From an uncultured Oscillospiraceae bacterium (GTDB taxonomy: Bacteria; Bacillota; Clostridia; Oscillospirales; Ruminococcaceae), in NCBI GenBank assembly GCA_934446455.1, contig CAKSEE010000013.1:1-57197 (forward strand): 57,197 nucleotides of DNA. Reading direction: 5' to 3'. Below the pieces are notes generated by a model. That model ran no database searches. It saw nothing but the letters and a program-made list of their open reading frames with translations, and was not told the origin of the DNA. Shown here piece by piece: positions 44,517 to 53,353 of the stretch. Made by a program: the position numbers and the translations under genes. Numbering within the stretch: the stretch's first letter is position 1; every line of letters begins with the position of its first letter.

Positions 44517-44545
44517 AAAGGGCTGACCCGAACAGTCAGCCCTTT
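44517..44545. terminator. terminator of the murC-dipeptidase operon
   Basis: AAAGGGCTGAC/GTCAGCCCTTT perfect 11-bp stem; T-rich tails on both sides. Confidence 0.8.
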
Positions 44546-44548
44546 TTC

Positions 44549-45973
44549 TTATCCGCAAATCTCCGCGATTACCTCCGCGAACAGCACTGCGTCGCGCAGC
44601 AGCTCGTCCTCGCTTACCCACTCGTCAGCGCCGTGCATATGGTAGTCGGTCTTGCCCTCGTCGGGGCGCTCCTTGTCGTAGGGCTTTGCGCGGCGCTCCG
44701 CACCGAATGCAACGCCGCCCTCCACGTTGTGGACGTACGTGCCGCCGCCTATCGCTATGCAGCAGCCCTTTTCGCCCTCAACGCGCTCGTACACGCGCAG
44801 CAGCGACTGCACAAACTCGCTGTTTTCGTCAACGCAGTGCGGCTCGTCGCCCATATAGCCCAGAAACTCGCAGCCAAAGCGCCCGAACGCCCCGCGCTCG
44901 GTCTGCTCCACCCACGCAAGCCTTCTGCTCACGGGGAAGCGCACGTCCACCGTACCCTCGCAGCCGTTTTTGTCCATTGAAAAAACGCTGAACACGCAGG
45001 TGAGCGCGCCACTCTCGCTGTCAGCGCAGCTCAGTCCCATGTGCGCGCCGTCCGTTTCGCCAAACGGGAACGCCTCGGAAAGCCCGCGCAGCACCTGCGC
45101 CTGCTCGCCGTCGGTAACTACCACGCTCAGCAGCGTAATCAGCGCCGTGAGCGCGTTGCTTCCAAGCGCGGGCGTAGAAGCGTGCGCCGCGCTGCCCTCG
45201 CAGAAAACGCGCGTGCCGCCGCCCTCCTCCGTTACCGTGAACCTTACAGGCAGCGCCAGAAACGCTGCCGCCTCGTTCACCGCAGCCGCGCTTACACCCT
45301 CCAGCAGGGCGTGCGCCTTGTCGGGTACGGCGTTCGGCACAGAGCCGCCGCGAAGCTGAGCGACTGCGCCGCCGCTGAACTTCCTGCCAAAGCGCGAGCG
45401 CATCATGCCCTTTTCAATGTTTATCACGGGGAACTCGCCGTCGGGCGTGAACACCATGGGCGGCAGTTTTTTCTCGCGCAGGTACAGCTCAAGGTCCTCC
45501 GAGCCGTTCTCCTCGTCCGTGCCGAATATAAGCCGAACGCCCTTTTTAAGCGGTATGCCAAGCTCCTTTACGCACTTCATCGCAAGGAACGCCGCTGCGG
45601 CGGGACCCTTGTCGTCTATAACGCCGCGCCCGTAAAGCACGCCGTCGCGCTCGCTCAGCGCAAACGGGTCGCTGCTCCATGCGGCGGGCTCTGCGGGTAC
45701 CACGTCAAGGTGGCACAGTATTCCGAGCGCCGCTTCCCTGCCCGCTTCAAGGTCTGCGCTGCCTACGGCGTCCGCCGTTATTTCCGTGGCGAAGCCCGCG
45801 CTCTCGCAGTACCGCGCCATTCTGTCAAGCGCCCTGCGCGGCTCCCTGCCGAACGGCGCGCCGTTTTCCGCCGCGCCCTTAACGCTCGGTATAGCTACGA
45901 GCGTTCCCAGCATTTCTGAAAGCTCCGCGCGGTGCGCGTAAACGTATTCCTTTATCTGTGCCGAATATGACAT
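44549..45973 (-). CDS. M20 family dipeptidase (PepV/Sapep type)
   Basis: A 474-residue zinc dipeptidase. LVAIPSVKGA opens the protein. LGILCHLDVVPAEPAAWSSDPFALSERDG holds the first metal His/Asp, LYGRGVIDDKGPAAAAFLAMK the bridging Asp, FGTDEENGSEDLELYL the catalytic Glu pair, and MVFTPDGEFPVINIEKG the next ligand. TDYHMHGADEWVSEDELL holds the last metal His. A dimerisation/lid domain lies at about 180-380. Such enzymes cleave short peptides, often with unusual N-terminal residues, in the cytosol. murC lies 14 bp upstream on the same strand. Confidence 0.9.
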   Translation of the reverse strand: MSYSAQIKEYVYAHRAELSEMLGTLVAIPSVKGAAENGAPFGREPRRALDRMARYCESAGFATEITADAVGSADLEAGREAALGILCHLDVVPAEPAAWSSDPFALSERDGVLYGRGVIDDKGPAAAAFLAMKCVKELGIPLKKGVRLIFGTDEENGSEDLELYLREKKLPPMVFTPDGEFPVINIEKGMMRSRFGRKFSGGAVAQLRGGSVPNAVPDKAHALLEGVSAAAVNEAAAFLALPVRFTVTEEGGGTRVFCEGSAAHASTPALGSNALTALITLLSVVVTDGEQAQVLRGLSEAFPFGETDGAHMGLSCADSESGALTCVFSVFSMDKNGCEGTVDVRFPVSRRLAWVEQTERGAFGRFGCEFLGYMGDEPHCVDENSEFVQSLLRVYERVEGEKGCCIAIGGGTYVHNVEGGVAFGAERRAKPYDKERPDEGKTDYHMHGADEWVSEDELLRDAVLFAEVIAEICG

Positions 45974-45987
45974 ACCTTCTCCTTTGC

Positions 45988-47358
45988 TTATGCTTTCAGC
46001 ATCTCAATTAGCCTGTCGGCTACCTTGTATACGTCGCCGCAGCCCGTGGTTATCACAAGGTCGCCCTCGGCAACGTTGTCAGCGACATAGCGCGCCACTT
46101 CCTCAAAAGTCGGAAACCACACGCAGCCGTCTATTTTCTCCGCAAGGTCCTTTGCGTAGATGTTATAAGTGTTCTTCTCGCGGCTGCCCATTATCTCGGT
46201 AAGCACCACCCTGTCCGCTATCGAAAGCGCCTGCGCGAACTCGTCAAGCAGCATTGCCGTGCGCGAATACGTGAACGGCTGATGTACTACCCACACGCGC
46301 CTGAAGCTCATTTCCTTTGCAGTCTTAAGTGTAACGGCTATTTCCGCGGGGTGATGGCCGTAGTCGTCCACTATCGTAACTCCGTTTATTACCGCGCGGC
46401 ACTCAAACCTGCGCATTGCGCCGCCGAACTGCTCCAGCCCGTCGCGCAGCGCGGACACGGGTATTCCCGCAGAATACGCCGCCGCGCACGCCGCTACCGC
46501 ATTGTACACATTATGCTCGCCGGGTACGTGTATAGTGATATCGCATAGCCTGCGCCCGCCGTGCATCAGCGCAAAGTCCGTGTGGAAGTCCGACACGCGG
46601 CGGATATCATCCGCGTAAAAGTCGTTGCCCGCAGTTTTTCCGAACGTGATAACGCGCGCCTTTGTGCCGCTTGCCGCTACCGCCTCCATAGTATTTGCGT
46701 CGTCGCCGTTGGCTATGATAAGGTCGGTCGTGAGCGCGCAGAATTTTGAGAAGCTGCGCTTAAGATTCTCCATGGTCTTGAAGTAGTCCATGTGGTCGCG
46801 GTCGATGTTGAGGATTATTGATATGTTCGGGAAGAGCTTAAGAAACGTATCCACGAACTCGCACGCCTCGCACACCATGTACTCGCTCCTGCCCGCCCTG
46901 CCGCTGCCGCCTATCGCCTTGAGCTTTCCGCCGATAACGGTGGACAGATCTATTCCTGCCGCCAGCAGTATCATTGTAAGCATGGACGAGGTGGTGGTCT
47001 TGCCGTGCGTTCCCGACACGCAGAACGCCTTGGAAAACTGCTCCGTGACAAGCCCCAGCAGGTCGCTGCGCTCTACGGTGAGAACGCCGCTTGCGCGCGC
47101 CGCCATAAGCTCGGGATTGTCCGCCATGATAGCCGCGGAATACACGATAAGGTCCGCGCCCTCAATGTTCTCCGCGCGCTGCCCGAGCGTCACGGGTATG
47201 CCCATGGCGCGCACCGCCTCAAGCGTGGTGGTTTCGTTGTTGTCAGAACCCGTGAGGTAATAGCCCCGCGCGTGGAGTATCTGAGCCAGCGGGTACATTC
47301 CGCTGCCGCCTATGCCTATAAAATGTATGTGCTTTTTTCCGCTAAGGAAGTTTTCCAT
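45988..47358 (-). CDS. murC: UDP-N-acetylmuramate--L-alanine ligase
   Basis: MurC adds L-alanine to UDP-MurNAc, the first peptide step of peptidoglycan synthesis. The 456-residue protein has HFIGIGGSGMYPLAQILHARGY at the N-terminus, VSGTHGKTTTSSMLTMIL (P-loop), CEACEFVDTFLKL, LNIDRDHMDYFKT, PGEHNVYNAVAACAAA, and VDDYGHHPAEIAVTL. These are the Mur ligase blocks of the MurC type. The ribosome-binding site is weak (GGGGC 8 bp upstream). ddl is in another operon further right; other mur genes are not in the window. Confidence 0.95.
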   Translation of the reverse strand: MENFLSGKKHIHFIGIGGSGMYPLAQILHARGYYLTGSDNNETTTLEAVRAMGIPVTLGQRAENIEGADLIVYSAAIMADNPELMAARASGVLTVERSDLLGLVTEQFSKAFCVSGTHGKTTTSSMLTMILLAAGIDLSTVIGGKLKAIGGSGRAGRSEYMVCEACEFVDTFLKLFPNISIILNIDRDHMDYFKTMENLKRSFSKFCALTTDLIIANGDDANTMEAVAASGTKARVITFGKTAGNDFYADDIRRVSDFHTDFALMHGGRRLCDITIHVPGEHNVYNAVAACAAAYSAGIPVSALRDGLEQFGGAMRRFECRAVINGVTIVDDYGHHPAEIAVTLKTAKEMSFRRVWVVHQPFTYSRTAMLLDEFAQALSIADRVVLTEIMGSREKNTYNIYAKDLAEKIDGCVWFPTFEEVARYVADNVAEGDLVITTGCGDVYKVADRLIEMLKA

Positions 47359-47442
47359 AAATAAAGCCCCGCTTTCTTTTTTCGGGCGCTGCCCGCGTTG
47401 TTTCCCTCACAAAAAAAGTATTCCCGCATACTGAGTGTTATG

Positions 47443-47472
47443 AATATTCTGCCTGAACATAGTCAGAATATT
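47443..47472. promoter_or_regulatory. perfect 9-bp inverted repeat upstream of spoVG
   Basis: AATATTCTG (47443-47451) and CAGAATATT (47464-47472) are separated by 12 bp, 40 bp before the spoVG start. It could be an operator or a leader hairpin. I find no clear sigma-A or sigma-H promoter here. Confidence 0.5.
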
Positions 47473-47510
47473 TACAGACCGCATTTGCGGCGATTTTACG
47501 GAGGGATACT

Positions 47511-47768
47511 ATGGAGATAAGTGACATCAAAATCAGAAAAACCATGCACGACGGAAGGCTGCGCGCCGTGGTTTCGATAACCATCGACAACGCCATCGCC
47601 ATTCACGACATAAAGCTCGTTCAGGGCGACGACAGAATGTTTGTCGCCATGCCGAGCAGACGGGAGGAAAGCGGCATTTTCCGCGATATAATCCACCCGA
47701 TTTCCTCCAGCGTGCGCGACAAGATTGAAGAACAGATTCTTGACGCGTACAGAGAATATATACAATAG
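47511..47768 (+). CDS. spoVG: SpoVG, RNA-binding sporulation and septation regulator
   Basis: An 85-residue SpoVG protein: MEISDIKIRKTMHDGRLRAVVSITIDNAIAIHDIKLVQG, FVAMPSRREESGIFRDIIHPISSSVR (in pieces), and EEQILDAYREY. The MPSR and DI-HPI blocks are the family hallmark. SpoVG binds RNA and DNA, acts on septation and cortex formation in Bacillus and on virulence genes in other Firmicutes. The ATG has GGAGGGATA. It stands alone between murC (divergent) and the nudix gene (convergent). Confidence 0.96.
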   Translation: MEISDIKIRKTMHDGRLRAVVSITIDNAIAIHDIKLVQGDDRMFVAMPSRREESGIFRDIIHPISSSVRDKIEEQILDAYREYIQ

Positions 47769-47773
47769 AACGC

Positions 47774-47799
47774 TCCCCCTCTCAAAAGGAGGGGGAAGT
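47774..47799. terminator. hairpin after spoVG
   Basis: CTCCCCCTC/GGAGGGGGAAG-type stem with a CAAAA loop between the convergent spoVG and nudix genes. There is little T run. Confidence 0.5.
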
Positions 47800-47843
47800 C
47801 TGTCGCAAGGGCGAAGCGGCTCGCAGCGCCTTTGCAGCAGGCG

Positions 47844-48401
47844 TTACACGGATTTTTTCTCCCTGTCAAGCAGCATTTTGGTTTTGAGTATGGCTATCTG
47901 CGTTTTGCTGTCGCCTATTTCGTTGTTCATCACCATTTCAACCGCCTTTTCAAGCGGGATTCGCTCAACGTCGAGGAACTCGCCCGCGTCAAGTTTCTGC
48001 TCCCCCGCGTGAAGCCCGCGCGCAAGATACATATGGATAACCTCGCTGTCGTATGCGGGCGTGGGGATAAGGCTGCCGAGGTACTCGTAGCTCTCGCAGG
48101 TGCAGCCCGTTTCCTCCTTAAGCTCGCGCAGGCCGCAGTCGTAGTGGCGCTCGCCCTCCTCAAGCTTGCCCGCGGGTATCTCCGTCAGCACTTTCCCGTG
48201 GGGGTAGCGGAACTGCCTTACAAACAGCACGTTTCCCTCGCCGTCGAGCGGGAGTACGCACACGCCGCCCGGGTGGCGTATTACCTCGCGGGTGGCTATG
48301 CGCCCGTTTTCAAGCTCTACCTCGTCAACATAAAGCTTTACAATCACGCCGCCGAATTTAAGCTCGGATTTTACAGGTGTTTCACAAAGGTGCTTTTGCA
48401 T
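47844..48401 (-). CDS. nudix hydrolase, ADP-ribose pyrophosphatase type
   Basis: A 185-residue nudix protein. The nudix box runs GKLEEGERHYDCGLRELKEE followed by TG, fitting Gx5Ex7REUxEExGU. FVRQFRYPHGKVLTEIPAGK before it and SEVIHMYLARGL after it are typical of the ADP-ribose pyrophosphatase group (NudF-like). It would hydrolyse ADP-ribose to AMP and ribose 5-phosphate. The ATG has GAAAGGAGAAC. It is the last gene of the ddl operon, 19 bp after yfhO. Confidence 0.92.
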   Translation of the reverse strand: MQKHLCETPVKSELKFGGVIVKLYVDEVELENGRIATREVIRHPGGVCVLPLDGEGNVLFVRQFRYPHGKVLTEIPAGKLEEGERHYDCGLRELKEETGCTCESYEYLGSLIPTPAYDSEVIHMYLARGLHAGEQKLDAGEFLDVERIPLEKAVEMVMNNEIGDSKTQIAILKTKMLLDREKKSV

Positions 48402-48420
48402 TCATGTTCTCCTTTCGCAT

Positions 48421-51063
48421 TCAGACAAGCCTGTCGTCCTCGTCATCGCGTTTTTTCCTTTCAAGCTCCTTAAGCACGTTGTACGCCTCGTCGTCCTCGG
48501 TTATGTGAGAGGTGCGCTTTTTCGGCTTCTGCTTTGAAAAGTCGTATCGGCTTCTGTCAAGGAAGATGAGGTCCGCTTCGGGCCACTCTATCGGCTCGCT
48601 TTTGCGCGACTTCACCGCGCCCTTGTCGGTGGTGTTGTATATCTGCGCGGAAAGCTGCCCGATGTAGCTTGAATGAGCCTTTACCCCGCCTGCGATATCA
48701 AGCCCGTAAAGGTGCGCGTTCGGGTCGCCGCGCTTTTTGAGCACTGCATACCACACCAGCATATACACGCCGATCATAACTGCGCCCGCCGCCGTGCATA
48801 TCCACCCGAGCTTAAGGCCCGGGGTGGTGTAGGTGAACACTATCTCGTGCGTTCCGGCGGGCACACGCAGCCCCATAAGACCGCCGTTTACCTTTGCTAT
48901 GTCCACGTCCGCGCCGTCTATCTGCGCGCTCCAGCCGCTGTCAAACGGCACGCTGAACACCACGAGCCTGTCCCTGTCATAGCCGCTTACCGCGGAGAAT
49001 CCGCTGCGGCTCACGCCGAAGCTCGATACGCCCATGTCTATGCGCTGCTGCGCGTCCTCCCTGAACTGCGAAAGCGTTGTTACATTAACAAGCGCGCCGT
49101 CGAGCGGACTTACGATATCCGCGTATTCCTGCGCGGTTTCCTCGTCGAGCACCGCCGCGCGTATCATCAGCTTGTCGGGCGCGGAGCTTGATTTCGCCTG
49201 CTTTTGCGTTACATAGCTGTCGTATGCAAAGCCCATGGGCAGCGCGTAAGGAGTTTCGTATATCTCGTAGCCGTCCTGCGTTTCCTTGTATTCGTATATC
49301 GCAAGCTCGTCCAGCGTCGCCTTCTTATCCTGCTCCTCCATGTCCTCGGGTATCATAATATACTTAACGCGGGTGAGCGCCCTCAGCGCATAGCGCGTGG
49401 TTTCGGGCGCGGAGTTTACGGAGCGCTCAAGCCCCACAAGGTCGTAAAGCTCGAACGTGGAGCTTGGAATTATGCTTGTGAAGCTTTTGAGCGAGCTCAT
49501 TCCCCAGAGCATATTGACGTTGTTTATCTCGTCTATTCCTTCCATGCGGTAGAAGTCGATGTCGTTTATCCTGATATCCGCAGATACGGTCTTGTTGTAG
49601 TCGCGGATATACGGTCCCAGTATCCTGCCGTAGCCCACGAAATAATACCCCAGCATAAGCGAGCCAATTATCGCCGCCGCCGTCGTGCGGGACATGAACT
49701 CCTCTGCGGAAAGGTGCTTTCTCGTGCGCAGCACGAACCACAGCATTACAAGGAATCCCGCGCAGAGCGCCACGGATACATAAACCGCAGGCGACATATC
49801 CGCAAGGAAGCGCGGCAGGATACGCCTGCTTTCCGCGTCCCCTGCGTTTTCGGTCTTGGCGAAGGGCGCCAGCAGCGCAAGTCCTGCCATAACGCCCGCG
49901 CCCACAGCGCACGCCTTAAGCCCCTGCTTTATGTCGAGCTCGCGCTCCAGCGCGTAGACCGTCGCAAGGCAGCATATTAGCTCGGGCATATAGAACCAGC
50001 GCGTGTAGAAGTTGTTGTTAAAGAGCGTGAAGCTTGCGTTAAGCCCCGGCACCATCGCCATAAACAGGCACACGGGCAGCAGCACGCGCGCCCAGTGTCC
50101 CTTTGCGCCCTTTACAAACGCGATAACGCCCGCCATTGAAAACAGCGGCAGGTAAAGCGCAACGCTCGACCACTTGCCTGCGGCGTTGGGGAACATAAGG
50201 TTGCGCGCGGGCACCTCGGGCGGAAAGAGTATACCCTCCAGAATAAGCCCGTAGCGCTGCACGCTGCCGTAGAAAAGGAAGTTCCAGTCCGTAAGAATAT
50301 TTGTAGAGCGCGGCACGTCGAGCACCTGATAAATTGACGGCACGAACAGCACGCCCGCCAGAAGCACGCCCGCGACGCTCTCAAACGCAAGGCAGATGAA
50401 TCCGCCCACGTTTACGCGGAAGCCCTTGTCCATGCAGAGCCTTATCACAAAGTAAATTACAAGGAAGATACACTCCCCGATAAAGAAGAAGTAGTTTACA
50501 AACGCATTGAGCGCCACCGCAAGCGCGAAAAGCCCCCTGCGTTTGTTCACCACCGCCTCCTCAAGCCCTATGAGAAGCAGCGGGAAGAACACTATAGCCT
50601 CGTGGAAGTGGTTGAAGAATATGTTGTAGAGCGAATACCCCGAAAAAGCGTAGAGTATGCCGCCGATAAGCGCCGTCTGCGGCTTTGAAACAAACCGCCT
50701 TATATACATAAACGCAAAAAGCGACGCAAGCCCCAGCTTAAGCGCCAGAAGCGGCGCCATAAAATACTGCGACCAGCTCACGGGAAAGAGCGCCGCAAGC
50801 CAGAAGAACGGACTTCCCAGCGTGTAAAAGCTGTACGAGCCTATAAAGTTCGCGCCAAGGTCGGTCTGCCAGTTCCAGCCGAAATTGCCGCTCTGCACAG
50901 CGCTTATGCAGACCTTGTAAAAGGGGATCTGCTGCGCGTTGTAGTCGCCGTAGTACACGAAGTACCCGCCATCTATCAAGACAAACGGCAGCAGAAGCAC
51001 AACGCCCATAAGCAGCGCCGTTACAAACGCCCTGATATAGTATTTCTTTTCAGTTCTGAACAT
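48421..51063 (-). CDS. YfhO family membrane protein
   Basis: An 880-residue membrane protein of the YfhO family. About 12-13 membrane helices fill the first 500 residues, beginning YIRAFVTALLMGVVLLLPFVLIDGG. The family start motif is YGDYNAQQIPFYKV and NFGWNWQTDLGANFIGSYSFYTLGSPFFW (in pieces). A large extracellular loop domain of about 230 residues follows (MEGIDEINNVNMLWGMSSLK), then a last helix (KLGWICTAAGAVMIGVYMLVWY) and a basic cytosolic tail of about 100 residues. Bacillus YfhO is a GT-C-like enzyme that glycosylates lipoteichoic acid. The start at 51063 has GGAGTGA. Confidence 0.88.
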   Translation of the reverse strand: MFRTEKKYYIRAFVTALLMGVVLLLPFVLIDGGYFVYYGDYNAQQIPFYKVCISAVQSGNFGWNWQTDLGANFIGSYSFYTLGSPFFWLAALFPVSWSQYFMAPLLALKLGLASLFAFMYIRRFVSKPQTALIGGILYAFSGYSLYNIFFNHFHEAIVFFPLLLIGLEEAVVNKRRGLFALAVALNAFVNYFFFIGECIFLVIYFVIRLCMDKGFRVNVGGFICLAFESVAGVLLAGVLFVPSIYQVLDVPRSTNILTDWNFLFYGSVQRYGLILEGILFPPEVPARNLMFPNAAGKWSSVALYLPLFSMAGVIAFVKGAKGHWARVLLPVCLFMAMVPGLNASFTLFNNNFYTRWFYMPELICCLATVYALERELDIKQGLKACAVGAGVMAGLALLAPFAKTENAGDAESRRILPRFLADMSPAVYVSVALCAGFLVMLWFVLRTRKHLSAEEFMSRTTAAAIIGSLMLGYYFVGYGRILGPYIRDYNKTVSADIRINDIDFYRMEGIDEINNVNMLWGMSSLKSFTSIIPSSTFELYDLVGLERSVNSAPETTRYALRALTRVKYIMIPEDMEEQDKKATLDELAIYEYKETQDGYEIYETPYALPMGFAYDSYVTQKQAKSSSAPDKLMIRAAVLDEETAQEYADIVSPLDGALVNVTTLSQFREDAQQRIDMGVSSFGVSRSGFSAVSGYDRDRLVVFSVPFDSGWSAQIDGADVDIAKVNGGLMGLRVPAGTHEIVFTYTTPGLKLGWICTAAGAVMIGVYMLVWYAVLKKRGDPNAHLYGLDIAGGVKAHSSYIGQLSAQIYNTTDKGAVKSRKSEPIEWPEADLIFLDRSRYDFSKQKPKKRTSHITEDDEAYNVLKELERKKRDDEDDRLV

Positions 51064-51092
51064 TTTTTCACTCCACACGAGGGTAACTATGC

Positions 51093-52889
51093 TTACATCT
51101 TCTCGGGGGCTTCTACCTTAAGAAGCGCGAGAACGTTGCGCAGCGCGGTTCTTGCGGCGCTGCACAGCGCAAGGCGCGAGAGCCTTACGTCGCTTTCCGC
51201 GTCCTTTATCTTGCAGCTGTCGTAGAACTTGTGGTAAGCCTGCGCAAGCTCGAACGCGTACTTTGTGAGCGCGGAGGGGTCGTATTCCTTTGCGGCGGCG
51301 TTTATCATCTCGGGCATTTCCGCAATTTTTCTGATAAGCGCAAGCTCCGCAGGGTCGGAGTAGCTTACAGCGCCGCCGGTGTACGCTATGCCGTCCTCCG
51401 CGAGCTTTTCTATAACGCGGCATATACGCGCGTGCGCATACTGCACGTAGAATACGGGGTTCTTGCTGCTTTCCTCTACCGCAAGGTCAAGGTCGAACTC
51501 AAGGTGGGTGTTTGCGTCGCGCAGGTTGAAGAAGAAGCGCGCCGCGTCTATCGGCACCTCGTCGAGCAGGGTGGTAAGAGTTATCGCCTTGCCCGAGCGC
51601 TTGGAGAGCTTTACTGTTTCGCCGCCGCGCACGAGCATTACCATCTGCATTATAACAACGTCAAGACGGCTGTCGTCTATGCCCATTGCCGCAAGGCATA
51701 TGCGCATACGCTGCACATAGCCGTGGTGGTCTGCGCCCAGTACGTTTATCGCCTTGTCGTAGCCGCGCGTTACAAGCTTGTTGTAGTGGTACGCGATATC
51801 GGGTACGATATATGTCGGGAAGCCGTTGGAGCGCACGAGGACAAAGTCCTTGTCGCCGCCGAAATCCGTAGCGCGCAGCCACAGCGCGCCCTCGCTCTCG
51901 TAGGTGTGACCGCCCGCTTTGAGCTTCTCTATAACCTGCTTTACAGCGCCGCTTTCGTGCAGGCTGCTCTCCTTGAACCAGTTGTCGTACTTGATGCGGT
52001 ATTTCAAAAGGTCCGTTTCAAGCCTTGCCTCGTTAAGGGGCAGCGCATAGGCGATGAGCGCCTTTCTGCGCTCCTCCGCGGGCTTTGCGGAAAGCTCCGC
52101 GCCGCCGAAAAGGTCGTAGTAATTCTTTGCGTGCTCGATTATGTCCATGCCGAGATAAACGTCATTGGGCATGAGGAAAGGGTAGTCCTTTTTATCCTCG
52201 GGGTATTCGCCGTTTTCGTCCGCGACTGCCGTAGCGTCGTAAAGCGCCTTTGTAAGCCCGTCCATGTCGGGGTGCTGCTCCATGAGCGCCTGTCCCGCCG
52301 CGGTGCACAGCTGCATATAGCGCAGGTCAAGACTCTTGCCGAACTTCTCCACCTGATTGCCCGCGTCGTTGATGTAGAACTCGCGGCTTACCTCGTAGCC
52401 CGCCTCCTGTAAAAGCGAGGAAAGGCTGTCGCCGATAGCGCCGCCGCGCGCATTGCCTATGTGCATGGGTCCCGTGGGGTTTGCGGATACGAACTCAACG
52501 AGAACGCGCCTGCCCGCGCCGAGGTCGGTCCTGCCGTAGTCCGCGCCGAGGTCGTTTACATGCCTTACAACGCCGCTGAACCAGTCAGCGCCCACAAAGA
52601 AGTTAAGGAACCCCGGACCTGCTACCTCCACATTTTCAAACGCCGTCCCCGCAAACTCTATGGAATCCGCTATCATCTGCGCAATTGCGCGCGGGTTGCT
52701 GCGGAACGCCTTTGCGGAAACCAGCGCCGCGTTCGCCGAAAAATCGCCGTGGCTCACATCTGCGGGCACTGTCACCTGAAACGCGGGTATAGGCTCTGCG
52801 GGAACCTTGCCCTCGGCTACCATGCGCCCGAGCGCCCCCATTATCATTTCCTTTACCTGTTCCTTTGCCTCGTTTACTGCGTTATACAT
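51093..52889 (-). CDS. argS: arginyl-tRNA synthetase
   Basis: A class I tRNA synthetase charging tRNA-Arg. The 598-residue protein has the N-terminal additional domain (about 1-110), the HIGH motif as SANPTGPMHIGNARGG, VSREFYINDAGNQVEKFG, and VLGADHHGYVQRM. The KMSKS-type loop reads VKLSKRSGKAITL, and the DALR anticodon domain lies in the last 130 residues (FYVQYAHARICRVIEKL, ending LLKVEAPEKM). The ATG has GGAGGACG. It lies 18 bp after the DUF1934 gene in the operon starting at ddl. Confidence 0.97.
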   Translation of the reverse strand: MYNAVNEAKEQVKEMIMGALGRMVAEGKVPAEPIPAFQVTVPADVSHGDFSANAALVSAKAFRSNPRAIAQMIADSIEFAGTAFENVEVAGPGFLNFFVGADWFSGVVRHVNDLGADYGRTDLGAGRRVLVEFVSANPTGPMHIGNARGGAIGDSLSSLLQEAGYEVSREFYINDAGNQVEKFGKSLDLRYMQLCTAAGQALMEQHPDMDGLTKALYDATAVADENGEYPEDKKDYPFLMPNDVYLGMDIIEHAKNYYDLFGGAELSAKPAEERRKALIAYALPLNEARLETDLLKYRIKYDNWFKESSLHESGAVKQVIEKLKAGGHTYESEGALWLRATDFGGDKDFVLVRSNGFPTYIVPDIAYHYNKLVTRGYDKAINVLGADHHGYVQRMRICLAAMGIDDSRLDVVIMQMVMLVRGGETVKLSKRSGKAITLTTLLDEVPIDAARFFFNLRDANTHLEFDLDLAVEESSKNPVFYVQYAHARICRVIEKLAEDGIAYTGGAVSYSDPAELALIRKIAEMPEMINAAAKEYDPSALTKYAFELAQAYHKFYDSCKIKDAESDVRLSRLALCSAARTALRNVLALLKVEAPEKM

Positions 52890-52907
52890 TTTCGTCCTCC
52901 TGCGTTG

Positions 52908-53330
52908 TTATTCGTCCAGCAGCCGCACGCGCACCGTTATTTCGTTGGTGGTTACAAGCCCTGCGTTTACGTCTATCGTGTATTTCACGTATATCTCGCC
53001 GCCGTTTGCGCCGAGCGTGTTCTTTATTTCAAGCGTTGTTATGCCTATCATGCACCCGCCGTACTCCGTGCCGTAGTGGCAGAAGTGGCGCTGCCCGTCC
53101 TCAAACACAAGGCTTGAAAAGGCATCGCCCGTGCGGGTCATCGTCATCTCGCCGTCTGAGGCGCGCAGCTGCACATGGCTGCCCGCATAGCCCGTCGCCT
53201 CGGATTCGTCGTAATCTATGAAATACGAGCCCTTGTGAAAGCGGTATTCACCGCGCGTTATAAGCTCTGAGCTGTCGGTTTCGTCCTCTGCGGTCTGCTT
53301 TATTATAAGCGTTATACTTGCATTTTCCAA
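52908..53330 (-). CDS. DUF1934 (YwiB-like) protein
   Basis: A 140-residue beta-barrel protein of the calycin-like DUF1934 family (Bacillus YwiB). GEYRFHKGSYFIDYDESEATG, VQLRASDGEMTMTRTGD and GGEIYVKYTIDVNAGLVTTNEITVRV are the family strands (last in pieces). In Bacillus and many Firmicutes this gene sits directly before argS, as here (18 bp). The function is unknown. The ATG at 53330 is preceded by AGAAAAATC, a weak site, so translation may be coupled to ddl, whose stop is 23 bp upstream. Confidence 0.85.
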   Translation of the reverse strand: MENASITLIIKQTAEDETDSSELITRGEYRFHKGSYFIDYDESEATGYAGSHVQLRASDGEMTMTRTGDAFSSLVFEDGQRHFCHYGTEYGGCMIGITTLEIKNTLGANGGEIYVKYTIDVNAGLVTTNEITVRVRLLDE

Positions 53331-53353
53331 GATTTTTCTGCTCCGTTGTTTTT

